From Plumapathes pennacea (Eukaryota; Cnidaria; Anthozoa; Antipatharia; Myriopathidae), in the NCBI GenBank assembly GCA_964036295.1, contig OZ038472.1:14180885-14244884 (forward strand): a DNA stretch of 64,000 nt, read 5' to 3'. The notes beneath the pieces were generated by a model that did no database searches, was not told the DNA's origin, and saw nothing but the letters and a program-made list of their open reading frames with translations. The position numbers were made by a program, and so were the translations under genes. Positions 47,391 to 60,100 of this stretch are shown here, piece after piece. Every line of letters starts with the position of its first letter. Position 1 is the stretch's first letter.

Positions 47391-50300
47391 ATGTCGGACT
47401 TCAAAAATTCTGAGCGGACAAATTTCGCCAATTTGAGCCGCCTGATTGTAGATGGGGGAAGATCAGCTCTGCAGAAAGTGTTTGATCGTATTCATCCACC
47501 AGGCACATTAAAAACTGCGTTCAACACAAATGTCGCCGTGCTTAAACAACTTTTGGTGAAGAAAGTCCTGTTTCAGCCGGAATGGAACCTACTTTTTCCT
47601 TCAAATAAATCAGTGCCCAAATCTGCCAATTTCGACATAACGTTGCTGTTTGTCCTTCTTCGTAACATCTGTGGATTGCGCCCACCAGCGTCTGGATGGG
47701 ACAGTGATCCACCAAAATGTGACGAATCACTTGAAGCAAACCTCATACGAATCAAGCGGTTTAGAAACAAACTTGCGCATGCAACTTCAACAAAGATTGA
47801 CGAAACAAGCTTCAACACATACTGGGAAGAGTTGTCGCACACCTTGGTACAACTTGGACTCGACGAAGAAGAAATTGATACCTTAAGGGTTGGTTCCCTT
47901 GACGATTTGCTGTTCAAGTGGAAGTGTGCAGATGATGAGCTTAAAAAGAAGATTGAGGAGATCAGACAAAATCAAGTACATCTGTTGGATGTCGTTACTC
48001 AAGGGCAATTCTCAAAGGTTGGTGATTGTTCTCATTGCAATATTGACAGCCCTATTGGCGTCTGCCTTGTCGCTTTACATTATCCGTCGGTATTTAAAGA
48101 GCAGCTTACATCACTTCAAAGCATTTCAAATCTACGGGACATTAAGATAAGTGTTGTCTAACTGATGCACTCCGGCGTAATATTTTATGATGTTGAAAAC
48201 TGGGGCCGGATTTAAAAAATATGCGTACGAACGAAAATGTTCGTAAGTATGACTTACGCATCAGAACAATGACTTTCGCATACTATCTTGCGCAAAGTAG
48301 TATGCGTCAGTCATACTTACGAACATTGTTGTAAGCAAGTTTTGTGAATCCGGCCCCTGGTCTCCCGACTGTGCTGCCGAATATCCAGGCAACGCCGGGT
48401 ACAGAAAACCGAAATTTGCTAGTAGAGTAACAAGTATGCTATAATCTAACCAGTTACAATACAGGCTGTAGTGTAGTTTAAGATTGGTTTATTATATATG
48501 GACTCACGCCGCCGGAACAGTTTCAGGTTTCCTTAAAGTTCGTAATGTTTAGTATACTATATAGTGATCAATCACCGCGAAAAAGATTGTCTCTGGAAAG
48601 CTGCAATTCTGGTCAAAAGTATGTGGGACAATCTGCAAAAACGCTATTTTTCGCCATCACTCCTTGTTCCACAACAAAAGCGGCTCCACCCTCCCCCCAT
48701 GCAATGTTGCTTGAAAGGGAGTGCACTTTGAGCACATTCAGTCAACATTGTAAGGGGGGAGGGGAACGGGAAGAGTGAAAGTGTCTTAATTTTCAGATAA
48801 AAGGCTAAGTGTCCCATTGACTTTTGACCAGGATTGTAGTTAGTAACTCACTCACGACCACTTTTGCTCTTTTGCAGAAGAAGACTATAGGGAACATGAA
48901 GTTCTGTCAGGACGAAGCCCATATACTTGGTAAAGGGTGTAGAGGCACTGAAGTTTACAGTGGAATACTTTTGCCTTCTGAGGAGCCCATAGCAGTGAAG
49001 AGGATGTACTCCGGGATATTTAACATAGACGAAGCTCTGAAGTTGAGAGCTATGGACCACCCAAATATAATTAAGTGCCTTGCAGTGGAGAAAAATGACG
49101 TATTTATTTATTTGGGACTACAGTTGTGTACTAAGACACTAAGGAGATGCGTGGAGATGAATGAATTTGGCATACAATGCAGCCCTGTTGACAGATTGGG
49201 ATGCCTGAGGAATGTCAGTGAAGCAGTTGAGTACCTTCATGAGCGTAATATCCGTCACAGGGACATCAAACCCGACAACATACTGTTGTCTTCCACATCT
49301 CCTCCACACTTTGTCTTGGCAGACTTCAATCTTGCGCGAGAGTCAAGTGCAAACGAGTCAACCCAGTTCGGCAGCATTGTTGGGACGTATGGCTACATGG
49401 CACCAGAAGTATACAATCTCTGCGAAAGAACGACCGTTAAAACGGACATATTTTCCCTGGGCTGTGTATTTTACTACGTTCTCACTGACAAAGGCCATCC
49501 ATTTGGATCGGTAGAATGCATTAAAAGATGTCAAGCCAACATCAATAAGCGCAAGAAACCATCCCTGTGTGAAAACGTCTTCATTGAGTGCGCTTGGATG
49601 AAACCGTTGATCGAACATATGATTTCCTTCGAAGTGATGCAACGACCAACAGCTGCAGAAGTTGTAAACAGTATCAAGGAGGTAAGTGAAGGAAGACCTA
49701 TTTGACGAAGTGTAAAGAAGGCATAACTCTATATGCGACTAATTACTTGGTTTGTATTTGCTTATTAACTGAAGTATTTGACTCGTCTGCAGTAACTTGT
49801 TAACGTTGATCATTAAGTATTAACCGAATGTGGCAATTAAAACGACCGCAACTTTAGACGTTCCCTGAAGCAAGTTTCTTTTTTCCCTCTTTTCTATTTT
49901 TTTTTCTACGTACCAGTAGCAAATCTTTCCATTGTTTTATTTATTTATTTATTTATTTATTGTTTTCCTTGACAGTAAATTAAAGTGGTGACTTTATAAC
50001 GGAATACGGATAACGGAAGCTTGATTACAGTAAACTAATGACCACTTTTCTTTGTTTGTATGCAGCCGCCCCTGCCATCAGTTCACACAGACCAGCACAG
50101 GTACATGTTTTTAGACAATTTTGCGTAAATCTTCTTTTTTTTTTTTTTTTTTTTTTTTTCTTCTTCTTTCATGTCCTGCATCTATTGTTTTTAGTTGCCG
50201 CTTCCTTTTTGTTGTTATTTGTTGTGTCAGTATTTTCAAGTGGGAGTTTACTTGTGCTTCTCATTATTTTGAGAAGAATAGGCGGCCTCCCTATTACTGT

Positions 50301-53300
50301 AAGTTACACCTGATCTCGAACACGAAATGGGGAATTAATCCTCAACTCAGTATGTTTACTGTATTAATCCTTTGAAAGCCAAATCTATTTTTACAATTTC
50401 TAGAACTTTATACTTACAATACCAAAAATTTCGATAGCAAATAATATTTTTCAGATATCGATCTGAAACTTGCATGTGATGGGGCGATGAAGTAGGTGAA
50501 CTATGTTATTAGGGGATTTGAAAAAAAAAAAGACGTTTATTGACACATATCACGTGTCTGAAGTTAATCTTGTCTATTTGTCGTGATCATTGTAAGGCCT
50601 AAAAGATCACGTATTCTATTGACATGCGCCAAACAGAGCGTATTTGATTATAATTCACGTGTTCCTTCAATACCTTATCTCTTACACTTCTCTTTAGGGT
50701 GCTGGATGATTAAGAGAAAGGTTTTTATAAGTGCACCATTACTAGTTTTATTAATTCTGAACTTTAACTGAAACTTAACGCTTCAAAGTTACTGCATGCG
50801 GGGCAGGTCTTTAGGCGTTGAAAAATAGGTGATGATACACGATGGCAACAACAATTTTTATTTTCGATGTATTTCACAGAAGCAGTACTTACTGACTATT
50901 CAATTAGAAATTTATACCACGATTATATTTCTATCTGTTCACAGCTTTAACTCTGTATTCAAAGACTCTGGGTGTACTGCCTCAACACCTGAGATGGCGA
51001 CAGCAACAACCTCAGGCGGTGAGTTCAGTCTGTCGTCAGTTAAAGCCTGTGACAAAACGTCCACACCCGGAACGTTGACCCCATCAGGTGTTTATTCTGG
51101 GTTTAGACCATCAAAAGAAAGATGTTCCACTGCAAAAGCAATGTCTATCTCATTGACCGCTAAGACACCAAGTGGTTGCACTGAAAGAGAAACGTCTTCA
51201 CCTTCTGTACCCGTACCAAGACCTATGACGGCTTGTGCAGCTCCGTTACCTGAGTCATGCTGGTCGTCGAGTGTTAGTTGCGACAAAACAAGCTCAGAAT
51301 CAACAGAAAAGTCATCAAGAGCTCGCACTTCTGGTGAAACCTTGCCGGCACCTCTTCCGTCAGGTGTAAGACCTATGACGACTTCTGCAGCCTTATCGTC
51401 TTCGATGTTTAGGCCGGTGATTGTAGGCAGTGGCACAAGAAAGATGACAGCTAATGATGCAACCCAAAGTGAATCGAGCACTCGAAGTGGAAGCTCGGCA
51501 TCTACGACACGATTATCAAGACCTGTTACAGCTCCTGCAGGCTCGTCCCGTTCTAAGCTGTCAAATGTAGGCAGTGGTATTGAAAAGGTTACCTCCAACC
51601 AGTCGACCAAAGAAGTACAATCACGTACTCACAGTGCAGATGGAAACCCCACATCTACATTGGTAACCTCAAGTTCTGCGCCAACAACTGGGTCTGGATC
51701 AAGCACGTTGGCCTCAAGTAGTGATCACACTACAGGCGGAAACTTGGCAACAACACTTCCATCAACTAAGACGGCACCAAGATGTTCAACAGTATCCGCC
51801 GCAGACTTGCAGTCCAGCTCTTTGTCCACGAGAAAGCCATCAAGTGCTTGTTCTTCAAGTGAACCATATGCAGATGCTGATTCAATTGTAAACTTTATGG
51901 TAACATCTCCAGCCCCGTATTTCAAAATTACACCAAATATAAGCAGCGCAGTGACATCCGGGTCGTCACTTAGTGTAAACGGTGTCATGACGGAAATGAC
52001 ACCAAGTGAACCGGTTCCACCTACAAGCTCCTCGTCTATATATGACATGCCTACTACGAGTTCTACAACTGAGAACTTACTCCCCAGTGTTTCAAACCCA
52101 GTGGCAATGACAAATGATGGAGTATCTTTACCTTTATCAAAGGCGTCAAACAGCAGCTATACAGGGCTAACGTCAGCCGAGTCAGCCTTAACAAGTACGC
52201 CTGTTCCTGAGACGTCTTTGCAACGGCCGAGTACATCAGGCCCATCAGGGAATAACCGTTGCACCGAATTCCCAACATCTTGCTCGGAGCTAACAGGTAA
52301 CATCAATTCACGTTGGTCTAAAACCAGAGAAAGGACCTCTTCCATTGGGGAAATAACTGATATCAGCCACGCAACGAAAGACAGAAGCCATTTAATGAGG
52401 TCCAATAGCTATGCTGGTACTGGGGACGTGGTACGTAAAACCCCGTTGTCTTTGTTAAGGCGGTCGAACGTGAAAGCCAATGACTCACCAGCGACCTGTA
52501 AAATCTTGACGACTGAGAAGACAGCATTGCAATATTCCAGGCATTTCAAAGATTTAACGACAACAGCACCTGTATCTTCTCCAAGTTTGGAATCGGATAT
52601 AGGTGACTGTGCGTTGACGAAACACCTGAAATCCATGATGCCGTCCGAGGAATCCCCCAGTTCAGTCGTGACGAGTGAAGATCCATCACCTGCAGGTCGA
52701 AAAAGAAGCTTCTTGATGGGAGACCTTAATATGACTACTACAAACGTGGAGCGTGCCTGTGACTTTGGAAGACGGATGTCCATCAGTTCATCTGAATCTG
52801 CAGCGACGATGCATGACAAATTGTCATCAAGCTCGGTACCCAGCAGTGGCTCCACAACAGAACACGTGACATCCATGATGCCTTCCCAGAAATCGTCTGT
52901 AGAGTCCATTGCATGCGTGGCAAGTGAAGATTCATGCCCTTGGCCAAAGCTGTCAGAAACAAACGAAGCAGTTGAGGTAGCTCCGGCAACTGTTACAAAA
53001 TCAGACTTTCCTTCAGTTTGCTCATCGAGCACTGCTACTGTTGATATAAACCTGACTTCTAGTGAAACTGGTACAAATACAAATGGAGCCATTTCCAACT
53101 TATCTCAGGCCCGAAACAGGACTTCTTTCGTTGGCAAAGTGACCAAGAGTACTCGGCCAATGAGTGCTACAAGCCAGGGCAATAAATGCTCATCCAGGCC
53201 AAGACCTTCCAGCGCTACCTGTACGTTTGGGGAAAAGCCACACAATCTGCTAAAATCAATTCCTAGTCTTGGTTCAGGGAATGTGAAGCCTAGCGGTTGT

Positions 53301-55199
53301 ACTACTGAAAATTCACCAACAGAGTCAAGACCATCAAGTGATATCTCTATAACAGATGCAAGGTCAGCATCAACAAACAGTGTGGAATCTAGGGTTAGCG
53401 TTTATGAAGCACCTCTACCATTGTCTTTCCCTGTCGCTGCTGAATACAAGACATCCGAAATACCAGCCATTAAAGGTCTGTCCATAACATTTTCATATGC
53501 ATGTGCAGGTCGAAAAAGAAGCTCCTCGATGGGAGACCTTACCATGACTACTACAAGTTTGGAATCGGATATAGGTGACTGTTTGGCGACGAAAAACCTG
53601 ACATTGATGATGCCGTCCAAGGAATCACCTAGTTCAGTCGTGGCGGGTAAAGATCCATCGCCCGCAGGTCGAAAAAGAAGCTTCTTGATGGGAGACCTTA
53701 CCATGACTACTACAAAAATGGAGGGTGCCTGTGATCTTGGAAGACAGATGTCCATCAGTTCATCTGAATCTGCAGTGACGGTACATGACATATCGTTATC
53801 AAGTTCATTACCCAGCAGTGATGGCTCTATGACAGAACACGTGACATCCATGATGCCTCCCCAGGAATCGTCTTTAGAGTCCATTGCATACGTGGCAAGT
53901 GAAGATTCATGCCCTCGGCTAAAGATGTCAGAAACAAACGATGCGGTTGAGGTAGGTCCGACAACTGTTACAGAACCAGACGTTCCTTGCGTATCGGGAA
54001 CCGTTACCAGTTCCTTACCGTCATTTGGAGTCTTTTGTAATGTTCCTCAGACCCAAGACAGAAGTTCTTCCACTGGCGAACTGACCGAGACTATCCGGCT
54101 AATAAGTGATACAGGTCAGGCCACTACGCTTTCAGAAACAAACGATACTGCTGAGTCGATATCATCAGCTATAACAGATGCAGACACTTCTTCAGCTGGA
54201 GCATTGGGCACTGTCTCTTCAGCAAGTTTGAGATCGAGCATTAATGGTTCTGAAGCAAATTATCTGCTACCTAGCGTGCCAGTATCAACAGAAGCTGTGG
54301 AAGCTAGCGGTTCATCAAAAAGACCTATTGCGTCACTCTCAAGCTCTATACCGCCGTATGAACATGGTCAAAGTCCAATGCTCTCTACTAAAGTTAAAAG
54401 TAGTTATGGGTCAATACCTTCAACTGCCAGGAACTTGGAATGTGGAAGCATGATTGATACAATGCAAATATCTTTGTTGAAGCAATCTAACATGCAAGAT
54501 GGGAAACGTGAATTTTCTGACGAACTTCCGCCGAAAACTAAGATTACGCATCCGTTATCTTATTCAAAGCATTGTTCTGATTTTACAATGAAATCATCCT
54601 CTACCTCACAGCTTTCAAATGTGGCTGGGTATTCCAAATTACAGCGAAGAGCAGCCAGTGCCGGTGCCAGTGTTTTATGTGGAAACTGTGCATCTGCTGT
54701 GTCTCCTAAAAGACCAGTAACAGCCACAGGGAGCCAAAGGTCTGACTCTTCGGATTGCCCAAAACTATCGAAGACTCTCTCTGGGAATAAGGGCTCAGCG
54801 TCTCGTACGTCGTCAACCCCTCGCTCTGCATATGAAGATCTAAAGTCGGAACACAAATCCCGTCCCCGCCCTTGTCCAAGGTCATTGAGTGCTGGCAGTA
54901 CAACTAGAAATCCAGCAGGTATTGCATCGAAGTCAACACAATCTTCCAGAAGTGGTTCATCAAGTAAGAACTTGTCGAATGAACAGTCTTTCTCTGGCCA
55001 ACGGAATCCTAGACTAGCAGTGAGTGACGAAGGCTGTTCACATTGGTGTGAACTATCTGAAAGTGACAGACACAGACGCATGCAGTCTCCAACGTTCATG
55101 ACAACGCTAGAAAATCCAAGATTACCTTTTATCAGACACGGCAACCTGGCATATCAAAAACAAACATCGCAAAAAAGCAGAATTTGCCTTATTTTATAA
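47391..55199 (+). CDS. Gene B: HEPN (DZIP3-type) - IRE1-like kinase - long Ser/Thr-rich tail
   Basis: Exons: 47391-48017, 48878-49681, 50066-50100 and 50945-55199, giving 1906 residues; phases 0, 0 and 2 all match. A 5' UTR acceptor (poly-T then CAG) ends at 47364. Residues 1-209: HEPN domain with R-x4-H (R125 to H130, FRNKLAH), the motif that catalyses RNA cleavage in active HEPN nucleases. Residues 210-477: kinase most like IRE1/RNase L, with GKGCRG loop, K250 (IAVK), HRD at 336-338, DFN at 358-360, YMAPEVY and DIFSLGC. Residues 490-1906: one exon of Ser/Thr-rich low-complexity sequence with internal duplications and repeated GRKRS..MGDL sites. The last residues SRICLIL end in a CaaX-like box with Leu last, which would predict geranylgeranylation and membrane attachment. 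No signal peptide or membrane segment is seen. The joining of tail to kinase rests on splice phase only. Confidence 0.78.
48202..48357. mobile_element. MITE in the HEPN-kinase intron of gene B
   Basis: It begins GGGGCCGGATTTAAAAAATA and ends TTTTGTGAATCCGGCCCC, with inner inverted parts TGCGTACGAACG and ACTTACGAACATTG. It belongs to the same family as 24723-24910. Confidence 0.75.
49682..50944 (+). other. Gene B introns 2 and 3 with one 35-base exon
   Basis: These hold the small exon 50066-50100 (TATGCAG acceptor, donor GTACAT), a TTTA microsatellite near 49940 and a poly-T tract at 50132-50158. Nothing else seen. Confidence 0.45.
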
Positions 55200-56580
55200 A
55201 CTGCATGCCAGGTCAAGAGGATTGGCCCCGCCTTTTTTTTTTTTTTTTCTTCTTCTTCTTCTTCTGCTTTCTTTTTGTGTCTTTCAAAGTGTTTACAGGA
55301 CGACGTTCTTCTCTAGCGGATGAACCAGAGTCATCGGTGAGGTATTGTGCGGGTGTGTGCAACAAGAATATTTCATCTGTCACGTTGCGGTGAACTCCCT
55401 TAGCCGGACGATGTTTCATCCAGGAAAGAATGAACTAGGCATTGTCAAGACCTTCAAACTTTTCTCACCAGTTGACATTTTAGCAATCTGATTTATGTAC
55501 CTTCTAAATGAATTATTTATTACTAGTGTAGTTATTTTTTTATTACTTTTCTAGAGATTTGAGTGGAGAATGTTAGTTCTAATGTAGTTTAGTTTAGAAG
55601 GAGGGTGGTGTATCAGAGAAACTGCTAGCAACCATTGCTAACTATTATTGTCATAATTACGGTAGTATACATTAAAAAGATATGCTGTAGACTGACTAAA
55701 AACACTATACCTGCATGTTAGAGTATTCTATGGAGTATCCCTTGTTAGTATATACCACACAAGTGAATAGTACTTTTCGCGCGCTCTGATTGGCTCCTCA
55801 ATCTCGGAATATCAAGTACTATTCACCTCCCGGCGGCTTCCGGTAAAACAAAATGGCGAACCCAATTTTTGCCCACTTTCGTCGGAAATAAAATAGCTAT
55901 TTGGGAGTTGGCTATTAAACTTGTGTGGTATATACTAAAACAATTATAATTTACCTCCAGAAAGTTGTGTCCCCTTTAATGGGCTACAGTTAGAAGATGA
56001 CGAAAATGATACATGGATTCCCCTGGGTTAGAACATAAATTATGCAGTCCGGAAGTCTATATATATATATATCATATATTGAACTTTCCGTCAGTATACC
56101 TACTTTGATGTTTAGAATTTAATAGTTATTTTTATGGTATGATTTTGTGCTTAGACGTTGCTATACATAACCATGGATATATAGGAGTTTAAAAGAGTCA
56201 CAGCAGTCTCAGATGAATATTTTGGTACAGTAGGTCCTTGCTACTCAAAAATATAAATGGTAACTAAGAACCTAGTGAGCCCAACACGGTGAACATAGTT
56301 GCAGTACACTTGTTATAAAAACCAAATTAATCTAAAGATGTCACTGTTGTTGCGTTTGACAAAGTTGGGGACCTAGCTTATTCACTACTGTATAAGAAAA
56401 ACTTATAATGAGATCGGAAAGGTGTCAAATCTGTTTTTATAAGTTTTGCTTCAAGTGCCCCAGTCACCAGAAAGGCGAGGTGTGGCCAGCAATAACCCCC
56501 ACAATGCAATGCGAAGATATCCCGTGACCATAATTCCGTGAACGCGCCCAGTTCAAGTTTTGGTTTCTCTGAAGACGCGA
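55200..56580. other. Gene B 3' flank and gene C upstream flank
   Basis: No gene. A poly-T/TTC run lies at 55232-55265. A segment at about 55740-56000 (TTTTCGCGCGCTCTGATTGG, then TTGGCTATTAAACTTGTGTG) resembles part of 38050-38200 and looks like a dispersed repeat. Confidence 0.4.
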
Positions 56581-57174
56581 TCGTCCGCCTCCCTGTATTT
56601 CATAGATTCCTTGTGCAACATTTTTACCGTTAAGAGGTAAGGAATCATGCTGTATATGATAAGTTCTTTGGTTTTTGCTTTGGATTGTTAAGATTGTCTT
56701 TGTCCTTGCACTGATTTGTCTCCTGCGAATCTTTCATGTTATCTCGACGGTTAGAAATTCGCTGCAAAACATTGTATCGGACATTGCCGTTGTTTTGTAA
56801 ACTTTCATGAGACGTATCAGCAGATTTGCGTGACACTTTCCGTTTTCAACATGTGCATGAAAGATCTGGTGGTGTTATAGCGGTCTTCTGGTGGATGCGG
56901 GTAATAATACAGATTCGGTCGCAACGCCGCCATTTTGCATTTCGACAGAGAGACTGACCGGCAAATGCTCGTTTATCGAGGGAAGAAAACCTCTGAGGCG
57001 AGGGTTAAATGTTAATTATATGATTTAGAGCTATTCAGGTTAGGCTGGCAATAAGAATAATGATATTTTTCGAAGATAGAATTGAAGGTTGGTAGTAATG
57101 ACGTAGTCACGACTGATCGATCCACTATTAACATATTTTTACTCGATCTTGCAGCCTAAAAAAACTTCTTCTTT
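56581..57174 (+). other. Gene C 5' region
   Basis: A possible 5' untranslated exon ends at TTAAGAG|GTAAGG (about 56636), which would splice to the acceptor at 57154 just before the start codon. No coding exon. Confidence 0.3.
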
Positions 57175-60100
57175 ATGGGAGATCTGGCCACTGCCTTCAG
57201 GAGCTCCCCTGAAAAAACCAACTATGCTAAACTATGTCAGCTAATCATTGATGGTGGGAGATTAGCACTTAAAAAAGTGTTTGATGGCTTCCATGCTCCA
57301 GCCAACTTGCAGACTGCCCTCAATAACAACATCACTACTCTCCGCCGGTTGCAGCGGGATAGGATTTTAAGAAAAAATCAATGGGACCTCCTGTTTCCTT
57401 CAGCTGGAGTAGTTCCAGCCTCTAATACCTTTGATATTACACTGCTGTACACTCTTCTTCGAGAAATCTGTGGATTGCACCCACCAGCATCAGGTTGGAG
57501 TAACAAGCCACCTCTGAGCGACATATCCCTTGAAGCAAACATAGTGCGGATAAGGTGTTTTCGGAATGAGCTTGCTCATAAACCCACTACAGAATTTGAC
57601 GAGGCAACTTTCAACAATCACTGGGCAGAGCTGTCAGTCACACTGGTTCGGCTTGGTCTCGACCAATCAGCAATTGATTGGCTTAAGAGGAGCATAACTG
57701 TTGATGAAGACCAGTACATAAAGCTTCTGGCTGAGTGGAAGCGGGAGGAGGACAGCATCAGAGAGCAGCTGGATACTGTGATTAAGAATCAAGGGGATAT
57801 GCAAGAGAAGCTTGATGAGCTGGTACATCAAACTCAACCACATCATCTTTCAAAGGTACAATACTGTTAGTAATATTGTGCAAAAAACAATATACTAACA
57901 CTATGAAAACTTGAAAATGCATCACTGTGCAGGTGGTCTGAACTAAACCAGACTTTGCTGTGTGACAAACAGTTTTTTTTTTGTTGTTGTTGCAGCCAGC
58001 CTACTGGTGACATTGCACTACACAACCATGATTTGCAAATGATTATTATATAATATCACCTAGCGGAACATTGAGAAGAATCCTGCATCTTGTAGATAAT
58101 CAAATGTGTTTTACTGTAGATTATAGGCATGCATGCACTTGTAAATATGTGCTAAAACTAAAGAATTGTACTATATTACAAAATGCAGTGTCTAATCTAT
58201 AGCAGTATAAGCTGATGTATGGTATATAGGAATAATATAATTTTACAATAATTTGTAGATCTGAACCCAGTTTTCTTTTGCAGAAAAGAAGATCTTCCAA
58301 GCGGTCCCAAGCAAATGCTTCTGGGCTTAGTGCAGTACCAAGGAAACAGTAAGATATGATTTTGTTGATAATCTTTTCAGTACCGACAGGTGATTGATAA
58401 AAGCATAAGAAGTTGTAATCATAGATCCATTCCTGGATGTTTATGCTTATTACATTACTAATAACATGCATACAATAATTTCTGCATTCTGACTGGCTGA
58501 GCGCACGTCAATTTATCCCAAACAGTGCAGAAATGTGAAATTTAAAGAGTGCAGAAATTTGAAATTAAAAATTGCCAACAGTTGGCACGTGTATATGCAA
58601 AGGCAAACAAAACAAAAGGGCATGTTTTCATTCCTCAGGAAGTTCTTGAGATACTTTGTGAATTGTAACAAAATTGAAAAAAATTGTGCAACATAAATTT
58701 ATTATTGTATGCATGTTATTAACAAGTGATCACATGATTTCTTGTGCAATTTTGGAATAAATTAGCACTAATAAATTTTTCACAGATCACAAATTGCACT
58801 CATGCAATTTTGTCATCTTTAAAAAATTTACTCATGCTAATTTATTCCAAATTGCACTCGAAATTATGCGATTACCTATACTTACTGACCTCACTGGTGC
58901 TCTATTGTTCCTTCTGACAATTGCTTCTGCTTATGTTGCTACTGAAAACCATAAGCCTCTAGCAAACAACTGTGTTTACAGAGTTTATTTTCATATTATG
59001 TTTTCTTATTCTTAATACAGCCATGCACTCTTATAGTTGACATACACATCATATTTTTTTTAGATCAGTACAGTATATATAATATTATACAATAAATATA
59101 ATGATTTAAGGGAACAAATTGCTTCAGGCATATGAAGGATACTCTGCATAATCAAACTATAACAGATATGACAGTAATGCCAATGCATTGATCAGTACAG
59201 TAGTATGGTAATATGGATTTTATAAGAGCATTTATTATATTAGGCACGAGTGTTTTACTGTAAAGTATAATGTGTGTAAAATCCATACAAAACTACATCC
59301 GGGTCCCAAGTGGTATATTTTTAATATCCTGAGAACATCGATGGCATCATTTCTCACTTTTGTTTGTGCATTTTCTCTTAAAACACTCATGTCTATATGA
59401 TAAAAAGAAAATTACACGGTGGCTTAAAGGTACGGATTTTATTTTCTTGTGGTAAAAACAATATTTTTACTCACTCGCGCAGTGCTCATTCGTAAAACAT
59501 TGTTTTTACCACTCGAAAATAAAATTCATATCTTCGCGCTGCTTTGTAATATCCTCTATTTATTATACAGACACGAGTGTTTTACTGCAAAATATACCGT
59601 GCGTAAAATCCATACGAAACTACATCCGTGACCCGAGTGGCATATTTTCCATATCCTCACTAGTGAGGATATCGTTGGAATCATTTCCCGCTTTTGCATG
59701 GTTGTTTGTCATAAAAGACTCATGTGAAATATAATAAAAAGAAAATTACATGGAGGCTTGAAGATATGGATTTTATTTTCTCATGGTAAAAACAATGTTT
59801 TACTCACTCGTGAAGCGCTCATTTGTAAAATATTGTTTTTACCATTCAAAAATGAAATTCATATCTTCATGCCACCGCGTAATATCCTCTATATATAATA
59901 TGTTAGTGCATGAATCTGGGTGACAGTGCACTAGACCATAATTACTCAACTAATATTAAAGTACAGTTACCTTGCAAGTCACTGTAGTCATTGTAGTCAT
60001 GTAGTCATTGTAGTCACACTAGATTCCACTTCTTCATTCAGTTTAGTGTTGTTGTGACAATGTTCAGAAGTTGTTTTTGAAGTTTTTTCTTGTGTTGTAG

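Noticed and set aside
51092-55144. Long open frames on the minus strand opposite the gene B tail
   Set aside because: They mirror the Ser/Thr-rich codons of the plus strand (TCN and ACN read as Asp, Glu, Val, Ser). The plus-strand frame is open for 4.2 kb and joins in phase to the kinase.
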